NCBI GenBank assembly: GCA_030429565.1
Contig: JAUIFE010000001.1
Location: 1,426,001-1,490,000 of the forward strand
Reading direction: 5' to 3'
Length of the DNA stretch: 64,000 bases
DNA from: Holophagae bacterium
GTDB lineage: Bacteria > Acidobacteriota > Holophagae > Acanthopleuribacterales > Acanthopleuribacteraceae
Shown here: one piece after another, positions 45,422 through 54,165 of the stretch
Layout of the letters: each line of letters opens with the position of its first letter
Numbering within the stretch: position 1 is the first letter of the stretch
Notes under the pieces: generated by a model
The model's database searches: none
Seen by the model: only the letters and a program-made list of their open reading frames with translations
What the model was told of the DNA's origin: nothing
Program-made: the position numbers and the translations under genes

Positions 45422-46324
45422 TCAGCCAAGAGGCTGTAACGGCAGGTAGATGTCGGTTACCAGCTCTTCGGGTTCGGTGCTTTCCGGGTCATTGGCGTAA
45501 ATTTCAAAAGCCGGCGTGTCGGCCGCTTCGCGACCTGAGTTGGGCAGCCAAGTGCCGCACAAGGCCGCGTAGGTTTCGCCCAAGCCGCTATACGGACCCA
45601 CGTGGGTTGTTAATGCGTACTCGCCGCCGGCAATGCGATGGACGGCAAGGTCATCGAAGGGTTCAAAGCTTTCGTCAACCACCACACAGGCATCGTAGCG
45701 AATTTGGGCGGCCGGGGTCGCGTCGGGATCGTCATGGCACAGACCGAGCATGCTATCGCAGCCCGCCAACCAACCGAGCTTCCCCATCACCGGTAGCAAG
45801 CGCTCCCAAACGGCACCACACTTATCGTAGGGACCCACATGGCGCAAACCCGCGACGCGTTTTGCATCGCACTGTACAATTTCCACTTTCATTAAGGTAC
45901 CTCCAGGCCCTGGCACAATTAAATCGGCCACGGGCGGCATATGCCCATACGCAATCGCGCCGGGCCGGAGCGGGAATTCGAGCTCGGCACGCGTCCGAAA
46001 GACAGACGGCGCCACGCCACAGTGGGATTTAAACGCACGGGAAAAAGCTTCGTGACTTTCGTAACCGGCGGCTTGGGCGATATCGAGGATGCCGGTTTCG
46101 CTTTCACGCAGCACCGCCGCCGCCCGTTCCAAACGCAAGCGGCGCACGTGGTGCTGCACACTTTCACCCACCATGCCGCGAAAAACACGGTGGAAATGGT
46201 GTTGCGAAAAACACGCGACGGCCGCCAGCTCCGACACCGGCAAGGGCTCGTCCAAACGGTTTTGGATGTAAGCCAGCACGCGCCACAAGCGCAAGCGATA
46301 AGATTCCAAGGTGGATGCTTTCAT
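45422..46324 (-). CDS. AraC-family regulator with C-terminal GyrI-like effector domain
   Basis: The ATG at 46324 follows AAGGAG with good spacing and gives 300 aa. Residues about 8-110 form the AraC DNA-binding domain with two helix-turn-helix motifs (ELAAVACFSQHHFHRVFRGM and DIAQAAGYESHEAFSRAFK). The rest is a GyrI-like ligand-binding domain (KVEIVQCDAKRVAGLRHVGPY and GGEYALTTHVGPY), as in Rob/SoxS-like and BltR-like multidrug sensors. The next gene in the operon encodes a stand-alone GyrI-like protein, so sensor and binding protein are paired. The inducer is not known. Confidence 0.9.
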   Translation of the reverse strand: MKASTLESYRLRLWRVLAYIQNRLDEPLPVSELAAVACFSQHHFHRVFRGMVGESVQHHVRRLRLERAAAVLRESETGILDIAQAAGYESHEAFSRAFKSHCGVAPSVFRTRAELEFPLRPGAIAYGHMPPVADLIVPGPGGTLMKVEIVQCDAKRVAGLRHVGPYDKCGAVWERLLPVMGKLGWLAGCDSMLGLCHDDPDATPAAQIRYDACVVVDESFEPFDDLAVHRIAGGEYALTTHVGPYSGLGETYAALCGTWLPNSGREAADTPAFEIYANDPESTEPEELVTDIYLPLQPLG

Positions 46325-46396
46325 TTCCCCCACTCCTTGGTGCAAAGCCTAGGCGATTGGCGACGCGCTCGCTTGATCACATCTGCTAAATGTGGC

Positions 46397-47323
46397 TCAC
46401 AACCAGCCGGCGGCGCGTTGTTCGTCCAGCCAGTGATGAATGAGGCGTGTCGAAATCGAGCCGGAATTGGCCCGTTCGGGCGTGCGCTCAAAGTACGCAA
46501 CCACCTCGGCAGGCGTGAACCAAGCGGCCTCGGCCAGTTCATCGGGATCGATACAAATCTCGCGCGACAGGGCCTGGGCGCGAAAGCCAACCATCAATGA
46601 CGAAGGAAACGGCCAAGGTTGCGAACCCAGAAATTCGACGTCGCCCACTTGAACCGCTGCTTCCTCATAAACCTCACGGCGTACGGCTTGTTCCAAGCTC
46701 TCACCTGGCTCCAAAAAACCGGCTAAGGTCGAGTAGAAGCCAGGCGGCCATTGCACGCCTCGTCCCAGAAGACACAGCGGCACACCGTCCTTGGGCCGGT
46801 ATTCGACCAACATAATCACCGCCGCATCGGTGCGCGGAAAAACTTGGGCACCACAGGCCGACGATTGGCACTGTCCTACATGGCCGGCATGGGTCATAGC
46901 CACGGCCGTGCCGCACGAGCCACAAAATCGGTGGCGACGTTGCCAAAAAATCATGGCACGCGCGTAAGCGGCCAGTGAGGCATCGGCCGGAGCCAGGGTG
47001 GCCACCATTTCGCGCAACCCGCGCCAAGCACCAGGCCGCGCAGGTTGTGGCAGTTCGGCAAGGTCGTCGAGATCAACCGCAAACAGAGCGCGATTGCAAT
47101 AGAGCCCCAAAAAGATCGGCTTCGTTTCCGCCAACCAGGGTTCCTCAGCCACGCAATGCACCACTTGGTCTGGACCGGACTCGGCCACCCACATGCACGC
47201 CTCGTGCAACAGTAAATAGCCGCTTTCCGGCGCGGCGATTCTTTGCTGGAGCCAAGCTGCATCACTGCGATAATGGCTTGCTCGATCGACGGCATCCACC
47301 GTATATAGAATGTTGTCAATCAC
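46397..47323 (-). CDS. nudC: NAD(H) diphosphatase NudC-like Nudix hydrolase
   Basis: NudC hydrolyses NADH/NAD to nicotinamide mononucleotide and AMP and removes NAD caps from RNA. The GTG start at 47323 overlaps the stop of the upstream HxlR gene as GTGA and follows GGAGG. The 308-aa protein has the four-Cys zinc ribbon (CGSC and CQSSAC near 142-163) and the Nudix box GFLEPGESLEQAVRREVYEE, followed by the NudC signature SQPWPFPSSLM. The last Gly of the Nudix consensus (EExGU) is Ala here (EEAAV). The N-terminal domain is longer than in E. coli (257 aa). It forms a two-gene operon with the regulator. Confidence 0.92.
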   Translation of the reverse strand: MIDNILYTVDAVDRASHYRSDAAWLQQRIAAPESGYLLLHEACMWVAESGPDQVVHCVAEEPWLAETKPIFLGLYCNRALFAVDLDDLAELPQPARPGAWRGLREMVATLAPADASLAAYARAMIFWQRRHRFCGSCGTAVAMTHAGHVGQCQSSACGAQVFPRTDAAVIMLVEYRPKDGVPLCLLGRGVQWPPGFYSTLAGFLEPGESLEQAVRREVYEEAAVQVGDVEFLGSQPWPFPSSLMVGFRAQALSREICIDPDELAEAAWFTPAEVVAYFERTPERANSGSISTRLIHHWLDEQRAAGWL

Positions 47324-47664
47324 GACGACGCCTCCTCGTGCGGTAGCACCTCAGCCCAAGTCCGAGAAAAGGCGCCGAGCGGTACCAGTAATTTTTGTAA
47401 ATCAGAACCGAGCGGGGTCAGGCAATAGCCCTTATCGCAACGCTCGATAAACAACGCCTCGCGTAATTCTTTGAGGCGTCGGTTAAGAATGGTCGGTGAA
47501 ATGGTTTCACAACGCTGTTGTAACTCGCGAAAAGAGCAGGGACCTTGGCTGAGATGCCACAGGATCCCCATGCCCCAGCGACGGCCGAGTAAATCAAAAA
47601 GCGCCATAATCGGGGCGCCGGAGCGGGAGCCGCGCACGGGTTGGCCAGGGGTTGGAATCGCCAT
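47320..47664 (-). CDS. HxlR-family transcriptional regulator
   Basis: This 114-aa winged-helix protein starts at ATG 47664 after the strong site AAGGAGGAAAA. It has the HxlR core: FDLLGRRWGMGILWHL, GPCSFRELQQRCETISPTILNRRLKEL and a wing ending in YCLTPLGSDL. It lacks the usual N-terminal Cys of redox-sensing HxlR members. It overlaps nudC and faces an EamA transporter gene across a 116-base gap that carries two palindromes, probable operators. Confidence 0.9.
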   Translation of the reverse strand: MAIPTPGQPVRGSRSGAPIMALFDLLGRRWGMGILWHLSQGPCSFRELQQRCETISPTILNRRLKELREALFIERCDKGYCLTPLGSDLQKLLVPLGAFSRTWAEVLPHEEASS

Positions 47665-47683
47665 TTTTCCTCCTTGTCGAAAC

Positions 47684-47723
47684 GCTACACATACTGTAGC
47701 ATGAGCGCTACAAATTATGTAGC
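47684..47723. promoter_or_regulatory. Twin 17-base palindromic operators between hxlR and the EamA gene
   Basis: GCTACA-N5-TGTAGC occurs twice, at 47684-47700 and 47707-47723, with identical half-sites and centres 23 bases apart (about two helical turns). They lie 20 bases before the hxlR start and 58 before the transporter start, so they are well placed for autoregulation and control of the divergent gene. Confidence 0.8.
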
Positions 47724-47780
47724 ACCCGGTTTGTCTTTTTCAACCGACATGCCGAACCAGGGTGCTTCGGGGAGCTCGTC

Positions 47781-48719
47781 ATGAAATCCGACACCACGCC
47801 CAACCTCGCCGCCGGCGTTATGTTTGGCCTGCTAACCGCGCTCATCTGGGGTGGTTGGCCTGTTTTTTCGCGTTTTTCACTGACGCGCGCCCTCAACGCT
47901 TACGACATCGCCGTTTTGCGTTTCACCGTCGCCGGCGTTTTGCTCTTCCCCTTTTGGCTCAAATCCCTGCGCGGTCCGCTCAAACCCGGTTTAATCGCCC
48001 TCATGTTTCTTGGCGCGGGCACGCCTTACCTGGTGCTCAGCGGATTCGGCTTATCGATTGCACCGGCCAACCATTTCGGCGTAATCACGCCGAGCTGCAT
48101 GTTGACCTTCTCCAGCCTGGCCGCATGGTGGTTGCTCGATGACCGACCGACACCGAGTCGTTTGATCGGCTGGCCCTTAATTATTGTGGGCGTGACCCTG
48201 GTCGGCCTGCGCGGCTTCAGTTTGGGCGGCGGCGAGGTGTGGGTCGGCGATTTGATCTTCGTGATCTGCGGGCTGCTGTGGGCCACCTACACGATTGCGT
48301 TCAAACGCACCGGCATGCCCGGCTTACAGGCAACCGCCTGGGTTAACATCACCTCGATGCTGGCACTGCTGCCCTTTTACATCGGCCTCGATTTAGGCAA
48401 CATGGGCAACGCGTCCGTCACAGAAGTGGTCAGCCAAGGCTTTTTCCAAGGCGTGCTTTCGGCCGTCATCGCCTTGTATTGCTACAACAAAGCCCTGGAA
48501 ATTTTGGGCGTCAGTCGCGGCGCCGTTTTCGCCGCCTTGGTGCCGGGTGTCGCCCTCATTTTGGGTATTCCCGTTTTGGGCGAGATCCCCGGTTGGATTG
48601 AGGTCACCGGTTTGTTGCTGGTCACACTGGGCATGCTGTGCGTGCTCGGCATGTTCGCGCGGCTATGGCCGTCGCGAGCGCAAGCGGCCCCCAAAAGAGT
48701 GGAAAACATCGAAGCCTAG
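47781..48719 (+). CDS. EamA/DMT-superfamily transporter
   Basis: The 312-aa inner-membrane protein has about ten hydrophobic segments arranged as two EamA repeats (GLLTALIWGGWPVFSRFSLTR at the start and GDLIFVICGLLWATYTIAFKR in the middle). Members export amino acids or small metabolites. The ATG at 47781 follows GGGGAG. It is divergent from the hxlR-nudC unit and shares the control region with the twin palindromes, so it is likely induced when the HxlR protein is released. The substrate is not evident. Confidence 0.9.
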   Translation: MKSDTTPNLAAGVMFGLLTALIWGGWPVFSRFSLTRALNAYDIAVLRFTVAGVLLFPFWLKSLRGPLKPGLIALMFLGAGTPYLVLSGFGLSIAPANHFGVITPSCMLTFSSLAAWWLLDDRPTPSRLIGWPLIIVGVTLVGLRGFSLGGGEVWVGDLIFVICGLLWATYTIAFKRTGMPGLQATAWVNITSMLALLPFYIGLDLGNMGNASVTEVVSQGFFQGVLSAVIALYCYNKALEILGVSRGAVFAALVPGVALILGIPVLGEIPGWIEVTGLLLVTLGMLCVLGMFARLWPSRAQAAPKRVENIEA

Positions 48720-49234
48720 ACGAAAATACGGCGAGCCGGCGACGTGATCTATGTCACAAGCCAGAAAATGACGAAGTGATGTTTTTTCACGCAAAAGTTC
48801 GATCATTACCAGGCGAGCGAACGTGTATCTATATGAGTTTCAGGTTGAAACTCCACCAGTGACAAGTTGCGGCATGGTTTTCGTAGGCGCTCAACCAAAA
48901 CGGTCAAACCCCCCCCGCTATGGGGGCAAACACGACAGTTATCTATATCACAGACGGAAAAACCAATTGGCCTGAAAATTGTTAAACCAATCACATCAAG
49001 CCGTCGCAGATTCGGCACTTATCCGGCATTGCGGCATCATGGTGTGGTGGGGCGAAACGGCCTTCACGCAGTTTTCGCCACGTTTTCATCGAGTCACCAT
49101 TCTCCATTCGTCACATTCTCATCCTACCGGCGCACTATGCCTCGAGAGATCGAATCCGCACCCTGAACGCCAACCGATTCAACCCTTTTCTCACCTGTTT
49201 GCGGCGCTTGCCACTTCCCCACTAGGAGTTGATT
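48720..49234. other. Upstream region of the oxidoreductase gene
   Basis: About 515 bases contain no gene but show three sites with the core ATCTAT(G/A)T, at about 48747, 48827 and 48940. The first is a good CRP-like palindrome. Confidence 0.5.
48743..48758 (+). promoter_or_regulatory. CRP/FNR-like palindrome
   Basis: CGTGA-N6-TCACA matches the TGTGA-N6-TCACA consensus of the CRP family in nine of ten positions. A weaker relative (GTTATCTATATCACA) lies at 48938-48952. Confidence 0.4.
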
Positions 49235-50263
49235 ATGAATGCCTTGATGACGAAAGGCCAAGGTGACCTTGACAGCAAATCGAAAAACCCCGCGAAGCCG
49301 CCGCCCCAAGTTGGGCCGCGCGAGGTGCTCATTCGCGTTCAGGCCGCCGGAATTAGTTCAAGCGAAACGACGATGTTGCGAGGCGACCTCAAGTCGGCCG
49401 ACAAACAAAAGTTCGCGGAAGACCGCGGCTACGATATAAGCGGTAACATTGTCGCGATAGGTGCCGAAGTGGTCGGCTACTCGATCGGCGAAGCGGTGTT
49501 TGGCCGCATGCTGACCGAAGGCGAGTTAACCGAATACGTGGCCGTGCCACAACACCAGCTTGCCCGCAAACCCGACTGCTTGACCCACGAACAAGCGGCA
49601 AGCCTGCCCTGGGCCGGATTAAGCGCCTACCAAGCGTTGATGGAAGTCGCCGAGCTGCGCGACGGTCAAAAGCTGTTGGTCCACGGTGGCGACGAAGATT
49701 TGGGAACCATGGCAATTCAACTGGCGAAGGCCAAAGGCGCCTATGTGATCACCACCATTCAAGGCTGTAACCAGCGCTGGGTGGAACGGCTCGGCGCCGA
49801 TCAGGTGATTGACCGCCACAAACAGGATTTTCACGAGTTGGTGCAAGACGTCGACGTAGTGTTTAACCCCTACGGCGATGAAGTGTCGATGCAAAGTTTT
49901 CGCATCATGCGACCCGGCGGCAAACTGGTGGCCCTGCACGGCGCCGTTGATCCGGAGACCGCCCGCCAACGCGGCCACAACCCGGTGTTGCGTTTTGTCG
50001 CCGGCTGGCGCGCCGGCAAGGTGCTCGCCACCGCCGAAGAAAACGGCGTCATCTACCGCCGCGTTTTTGTGCGTCCCGACGGCCACCACCTGTCGACCTT
50101 GGCGATGATGGTCGATCTCGGCCTGATCTCCCCGGTCATCGACAAAGTCTTTTCTCGCGATCAAGCCGACGAAGCGCGCCGCCGCACCCAAGACACGCGC
50201 GTGCACGGCAAAGTGGTGGTTTCGATGGCCGCGCCCGCTGAAGACTTAGCCACGGTTCATTAA
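49235..50263 (+). CDS. Zinc-independent MDR-family NAD(P)H oxidoreductase (quinone reductase-like)
   Basis: The ATG at 49235 follows TAGGAG; a TTG six bases earlier is less likely. The 342-aa protein has the GroES-like N-terminal domain and the Rossmann domain of the medium-chain dehydrogenase/reductase superfamily: GLSAYQALMEVAELRDGQKLLVHGGDEDLGTMAIQLAKAKGAYV. The typical GGxGxVG nucleotide loop reads GGDEDLG. No zinc-binding Cys/His set is present. The family reduces quinones or enones with NADPH. A bidirectional hairpin terminator follows. Confidence 0.9.
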   Translation: MNALMTKGQGDLDSKSKNPAKPPPQVGPREVLIRVQAAGISSSETTMLRGDLKSADKQKFAEDRGYDISGNIVAIGAEVVGYSIGEAVFGRMLTEGELTEYVAVPQHQLARKPDCLTHEQAASLPWAGLSAYQALMEVAELRDGQKLLVHGGDEDLGTMAIQLAKAKGAYVITTIQGCNQRWVERLGADQVIDRHKQDFHELVQDVDVVFNPYGDEVSMQSFRIMRPGGKLVALHGAVDPETARQRGHNPVLRFVAGWRAGKVLATAEENGVIYRRVFVRPDGHHLSTLAMMVDLGLISPVIDKVFSRDQADEARRRTQDTRVHGKVVVSMAAPAEDLATVH

Positions 50264-50279
50264 AGGAACCCAAAAAAAT

Positions 50280-50335
50280 AGCCGGTGTTGCTGGACACCG
50301 GCTTTCTCCCCACGGAAGCCGATCACTCGGCTTCT
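50280..50335 (+). terminator. Tandem hairpin terminator after the oxidoreductase gene
   Basis: AGCCGGTGT pairs with ACACCGGCT (50280-50288 with 50295-50303) followed by TTTCT. A second perfect stem, GAAGCCGA with TCGGCTTC (50315-50322 with 50327-50334), follows at once. Confidence 0.8.
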
Positions 50336-50474
50336 GTATTTGTTCATGACTCGGAGTAGGTCAACGCGTATTTGTTGCCTGTGATGTAGACACTTGTTTC
50401 GCGTCGCCTATTCCGCATGAACCCATTTTTTTATACTTTTTTCACGGCGCCGCCGCGGCTTTCAGAAAACCCTT

Positions 50475-51236
50475 TTAAAACCAGCCCAGTGAAAGCCCCA
50501 ACAAACGCACGGCCGACACCGCAACCAGCGCGATCAGCACCCAGCGCACAAAAGCCGGCCCCCAAGACACAGCGACCCGTGTGCCCAAATAAGCGCCCAG
50601 CATATTGCCACAGGCCAATAACAGACCGTAGGTCCAGTTGACCTGGTCTTCAAAAATAAACACCGCCAGCGCAAACGGCGTGTAGCCCAACACAATTAAG
50701 AGTTTGACCGCGTTGGCTTTGACCAAGTCGTAACCCGATTGCAGCACCAAACCCGCCAGCAGAAATATGCCGACACCGGCTTGAATGAAACCGCCATAAA
50801 CACCGATCGCAAAAAAAACAGCCGCCTCGCCCCAACGCCAACCGGGCTCCGGTGGCGCCGCCGCCCCCTGCAGCCAGCGCTTGGGCTTCACCAAAATCAC
50901 ACCCAACATGACAAACATCACGGCGGCGATCACCAGACGCATGACTGACTCGTCGATATCCACGGCCAGTTTGGCACCGAGCAAGGCGCCGATCACAGCG
51001 GGCACCATCAAACGCGGCCCGTGTCGTGTATCGAGCATGCCCTGGCGATGATAGCCGCCGACGCCGACAATGTTTTGGAACAAAATGGCAATGCGATTGG
51101 TGCCGTTGGCAACCTTGGCGGGCAATCCCAAAAAGATCAGGATCGGCAACGTGATCAGCGAACCGCTCCCCGCCAGTACATTGATAAAACCACAAGCAAT
51201 GCCGGCCAAAATCACCAGCAAACCCGTGAGAAGCAT
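50475..51236 (-). CDS. TauE/SafE-family sulfite/anion exporter-like permease
   Basis: The ATG at 51236 directly follows AGGAGGTGACC and gives a 253-aa integral membrane protein with about eight hydrophobic segments. It shows the two TauE/SafE repeats with the motif GxxxGFxNxLxGSGSL near the N-terminus (GIACGFINVLAGSGSL) and again NGTNR. The family moves sulfoacetate, sulfite and related anions; the substrate here is not set by context, because both neighbours are unrelated. Confidence 0.9.
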   Translation of the reverse strand: MLLTGLLVILAGIACGFINVLAGSGSLITLPILIFLGLPAKVANGTNRIAILFQNIVGVGGYHRQGMLDTRHGPRLMVPAVIGALLGAKLAVDIDESVMRLVIAAVMFVMLGVILVKPKRWLQGAAAPPEPGWRWGEAAVFFAIGVYGGFIQAGVGIFLLAGLVLQSGYDLVKANAVKLLIVLGYTPFALAVFIFEDQVNWTYGLLLACGNMLGAYLGTRVAVSWGPAFVRWVLIALVAVSAVRLLGLSLGWF

Positions 51237-51785
51237 GGTCACCTCCTGACTGAAGTCGGCACGCACATTGGTTCACCAAAACACCGCAAACCACGGGGAT
51301 CAAACCGCCACAAACTGGCAGGACCGCAAAATGCACCGATTACATCGGGCTAAATATCTGTTAATATTAAGGATTACCAGCCAGCACGACCGCTTCTATT
51401 AACGCCTTGTGCCGCGTTTGGCGCGCGCGCCCTGCACCTTCTCCAATAAATCACAATTTCTGAACCAATCGCTACAGAATTCTGAAAATAAATCAGTTAG
51501 GATAGTCTTTTAACAACCAATCACGCCGATTAACCCTAACCATCCCGCGCTTTTCACCCTTTTCATCGCAACCATTCATCCAGGTACCTCACCTACTTGA
51601 TAGTGAACCCAACAAGGCTCGGCTTCGCGTTTTGACACAGCCACAAGGTCAATACAGAGATTCGTTGACGACTTTTCTCTTCTTTTTTGACCCCTCTCAG
51701 CGACAAAACGCGCCTTGACACCTGCCGTATTCGTCGCCTTCTCAAAACTTTTATAAATTAGATTGAAAAATCTCGGAGGAAACTC
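51237..51785. other. A/T-rich divergent intergenic region
   Basis: About 550 bases between the TauE-like gene and the RDD gene hold no open frame with a ribosome binding site. The last 60 bases are very A/T-rich and should carry the RDD gene promoter. Confidence 0.45.
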
Positions 51786-52412
51786 ATGTCCGACCCGAAG
51801 AAGATAAAAACAAACCGCCTCATTGCCGCCATCATTGACGGGATTCTCCTTGCCATTGTTAATGCTATCCTAGGGGTTATTCTTGCCTTTGTCCCTGCTG
51901 TAGGCGCTCTTTTGGCCGGTGTGATCGGTGCCGCGCTTTACGCGCTCAAAGACGCCTACCCCATTCCCGCGCTCGACGGCGCCAGCCCGGGCAAGAAAAT
52001 CATGAAAATCAAAGCCGTCAACATGAATGGCGCCAACTTGACACCGGAAGAATCGATCAAACGCAACCTGCCTCTCGTTTTCGGGGGCGCTGTCAACGGT
52101 GTTTTGAGCTTATTACCCACCGCGATTTATTTGCCCTTGGCCGGCTTGATCGGTTTCGCCCAACTGGGTGTCGTGATTGCTGAAACTTACTTCCTGTGGT
52201 CCAAACCGGACGGCCGTCGCTGGGGTGACAACTTTGGTTCCACCCAAGTCGTTTCTACCGAAGGCGTTGCCGCCACCGCGGGTGGTTTTCCACCACCGCC
52301 TCCTTCCGCGGTTCCACCACCGCCGCCCGCACAATCCGCCGCGGCACCACCGCCCCCACCCCCCACGGCGGCCGCCGCCGGTCAAGAGTGGGACGAAGAC
52401 ACCCGTCATTAA
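51786..52412 (+). CDS. RDD-family membrane protein with Pro-rich tail
   Basis: The ATG at 51786 follows CGGAGGAAA. The 208-aa protein has a hydrophobic helical pair after KTNRLIAAIIDGILL, then the conserved GKKIMKIKAVNMNG block, two more membrane segments and YFLWSKPDGRRWGD, all typical of RDD proteins, although the first Arg-Asp-Asp motif appears here as NRLIAAIID. The last 45 residues are dominated by Pro and Ala. The function of RDD proteins is poorly known; some act as ion antiporters. Confidence 0.85.
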   Translation: MSDPKKIKTNRLIAAIIDGILLAIVNAILGVILAFVPAVGALLAGVIGAALYALKDAYPIPALDGASPGKKIMKIKAVNMNGANLTPEESIKRNLPLVFGGAVNGVLSLLPTAIYLPLAGLIGFAQLGVVIAETYFLWSKPDGRRWGDNFGSTQVVSTEGVAATAGGFPPPPPSAVPPPPPAQSAAAPPPPPPTAAAAGQEWDEDTRH

Positions 52413-52422
52413 GCCACACACG

Positions 52423-52452
52423 AAAAAGGAGAGCATCGGCTCTCCTTTTTTT
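52423..52452 (+). terminator. Rho-independent terminator of the RDD gene
   Basis: AAAAAGGAGAGC (52423-52434) pairs with GCTCTCCTTTTT (52439-52450) around a 4-base loop and is followed by more T. The A-run on the 5' side makes it a likely two-way terminator for the convergent glycosyltransferase gene too. Confidence 0.9.
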
Positions 52453-52465
52453 GTGGTGCTCAAAC

Positions 52466-54031
52466 CTAACCGGCGAAAGCCTCGGGATGGGATATGCGCA
52501 ATTCCTCGGGGTTCAAAAAAGCCGCCCGCTGGAAAAGCGCCAGGGCTTCATCCATGGTTTTGGGACGGTGCGCCAGCAACAGCCCCAAATTGATCAGTGA
52601 TTCGTAGTGGTAAGGATTCATCTTGAGGATTTTGCGGAACTTGCGCTCGTTGTTTAACGAGGGTTTGTAGGCCGCCAGCGTACGTTTGACCGGGTCGGCA
52701 ATTTGCCGCGCCCAGGCGGCATGGCGCGCATCGCCCAGTGCCAAGGCCGACTGAGCCAATCCTTGAAACAACAAATCCCAGTAGACGGGCGAGCACTCAA
52801 AATCACTGTACGCCTCAAGCACCCGTCGATGCGCCCCAAATTTGACCAAGGTACGCAACCGCAGCATGTGGGCTTGATCGTAGTTCGAAACCATCTCGAC
52901 GGCTTCGTCGAGCACGGTTAAGGTTTCGGTTAACTCATTGCGTTCAAATAGGTAGCCGGCTTTATGCAGGCGTGCGATGAGACCGGCGCAGGCAGGCACC
53001 TCAGGCAAGACGTTTTGAGCAGGCTCGAACTTGAGAAGGCCGCGATAAAAAGAGATGCGACGATCCACATGGTCGAGCAAAGAGCGCTTGAGTTTGACGT
53101 AGTTGTAGGCGGTCGTCGCCAAACGCGAGACCAAATCGGCGTCGGTGGCCAAAGCCGCAAGCTGCTGGTACAACTGCTCGCTGTCCTTAAAAAAGAGGCA
53201 ATTCTCACCGGCAACGCCGTGGTGACGGTAACAGGTGACATCGGCCAGCAGCGGCACGGCGCCGTGGGCGGCGTACTCCAAAAACTTGCCGTCGGAGCGA
53301 CAGCGGTTAAACGCATTGTCGACCAACGGCGCAATCCCCACACTTAACTGTCTGAGAAAATGGTAGTACGCCTTCATGGAACCAGGTGCCGTGTACAGCG
53401 CGTTGGGCAGGTAGGCAAAGAGACGGTCAAACAGTTCGCGGTCGCCCATGTAGGCAAACCGAGCCTCGGGAAAATCACGGCAAAAGCGTTCGATGGTGGG
53501 CGCCATTTCGGCAAGGTCGGCCGCATGACCGAGCGAACCGCCCCAGCCGAAGATGAACGCCTTTTTGGGGCGTGGTGCGGTGAAGTGATCGATTTGGTTC
53601 TCAAACACTTGCACCCGTGTGTTGACCTCGCCAAACACCTCACGCAACGCGGGCGAGCTCAATTGCAGCGCGTCACAAGCGCGCGCCGCCGACAGGATCG
53701 TTTGCCGCACCAATGGGTTGCGCAAAGCATCCCCGACTGGAACCCACTTGCCCAACTGCAAAAAGTTGTCGGGTATTTCGTAAATCGTGGGTTTACCCAT
53801 TTTGGCACGCAGTTTAATGATCTGAATGACTTCCTGTTCGGCCACCATATGGAGAATGAGTAAGTCGGCCGACAGCGCCAACTGGGCGAACAGCGGATGA
53901 AAGACATGGACATTGTGAACCATGAAATCGGGATGGCGTTCAACCATCTCGCCGGGTCGACCGATACGGTGATGAAATTCGCCGGTGCTTTGTTCCAAGT
54001 ACCAATAAGCCTGAACAATCAGGTATTTCAT
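52466..54031 (-). CDS. Glycosyltransferase (GT-B, family 4-like) with C-terminal TPR-like region
   Basis: The 521-aa protein begins at ATG 54031 (MKYLIVQAYWY). The first 330 residues have the GT-B pattern: a sugar-acceptor half with YEIPDNFLQ, a nucleotide-sugar half starting at FIFGWGGSLGHAADL and the family-4-like donor motif SDGKFLEYAAHGAVPLL. From about 355 to the end are helical repeats with TPR features (HYESLINLGLLLAHRPKTMDEALALFQRAAFL). It probably transfers a sugar to a surface polysaccharide or glycoprotein. No polysaccharide operon surrounds it. The ribosome binding site is weak. Confidence 0.78.
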   Translation of the reverse strand: MKYLIVQAYWYLEQSTGEFHHRIGRPGEMVERHPDFMVHNVHVFHPLFAQLALSADLLILHMVAEQEVIQIIKLRAKMGKPTIYEIPDNFLQLGKWVPVGDALRNPLVRQTILSAARACDALQLSSPALREVFGEVNTRVQVFENQIDHFTAPRPKKAFIFGWGGSLGHAADLAEMAPTIERFCRDFPEARFAYMGDRELFDRLFAYLPNALYTAPGSMKAYYHFLRQLSVGIAPLVDNAFNRCRSDGKFLEYAAHGAVPLLADVTCYRHHGVAGENCLFFKDSEQLYQQLAALATDADLVSRLATTAYNYVKLKRSLLDHVDRRISFYRGLLKFEPAQNVLPEVPACAGLIARLHKAGYLFERNELTETLTVLDEAVEMVSNYDQAHMLRLRTLVKFGAHRRVLEAYSDFECSPVYWDLLFQGLAQSALALGDARHAAWARQIADPVKRTLAAYKPSLNNERKFRKILKMNPYHYESLINLGLLLAHRPKTMDEALALFQRAAFLNPEELRISHPEAFAG

Positions 54032-54165
54032 GTGCTTAACTCATGACAGGGGAATCCGATGTAACAAATGACGGCACAAATCCTTGCCAACCGTCACGGT
54101 CGCGCCGGTGATGGTTGTATCGGCAAGTGTCTCTGTTACTTAACCTAGCCACCCGGGAGTCATCT

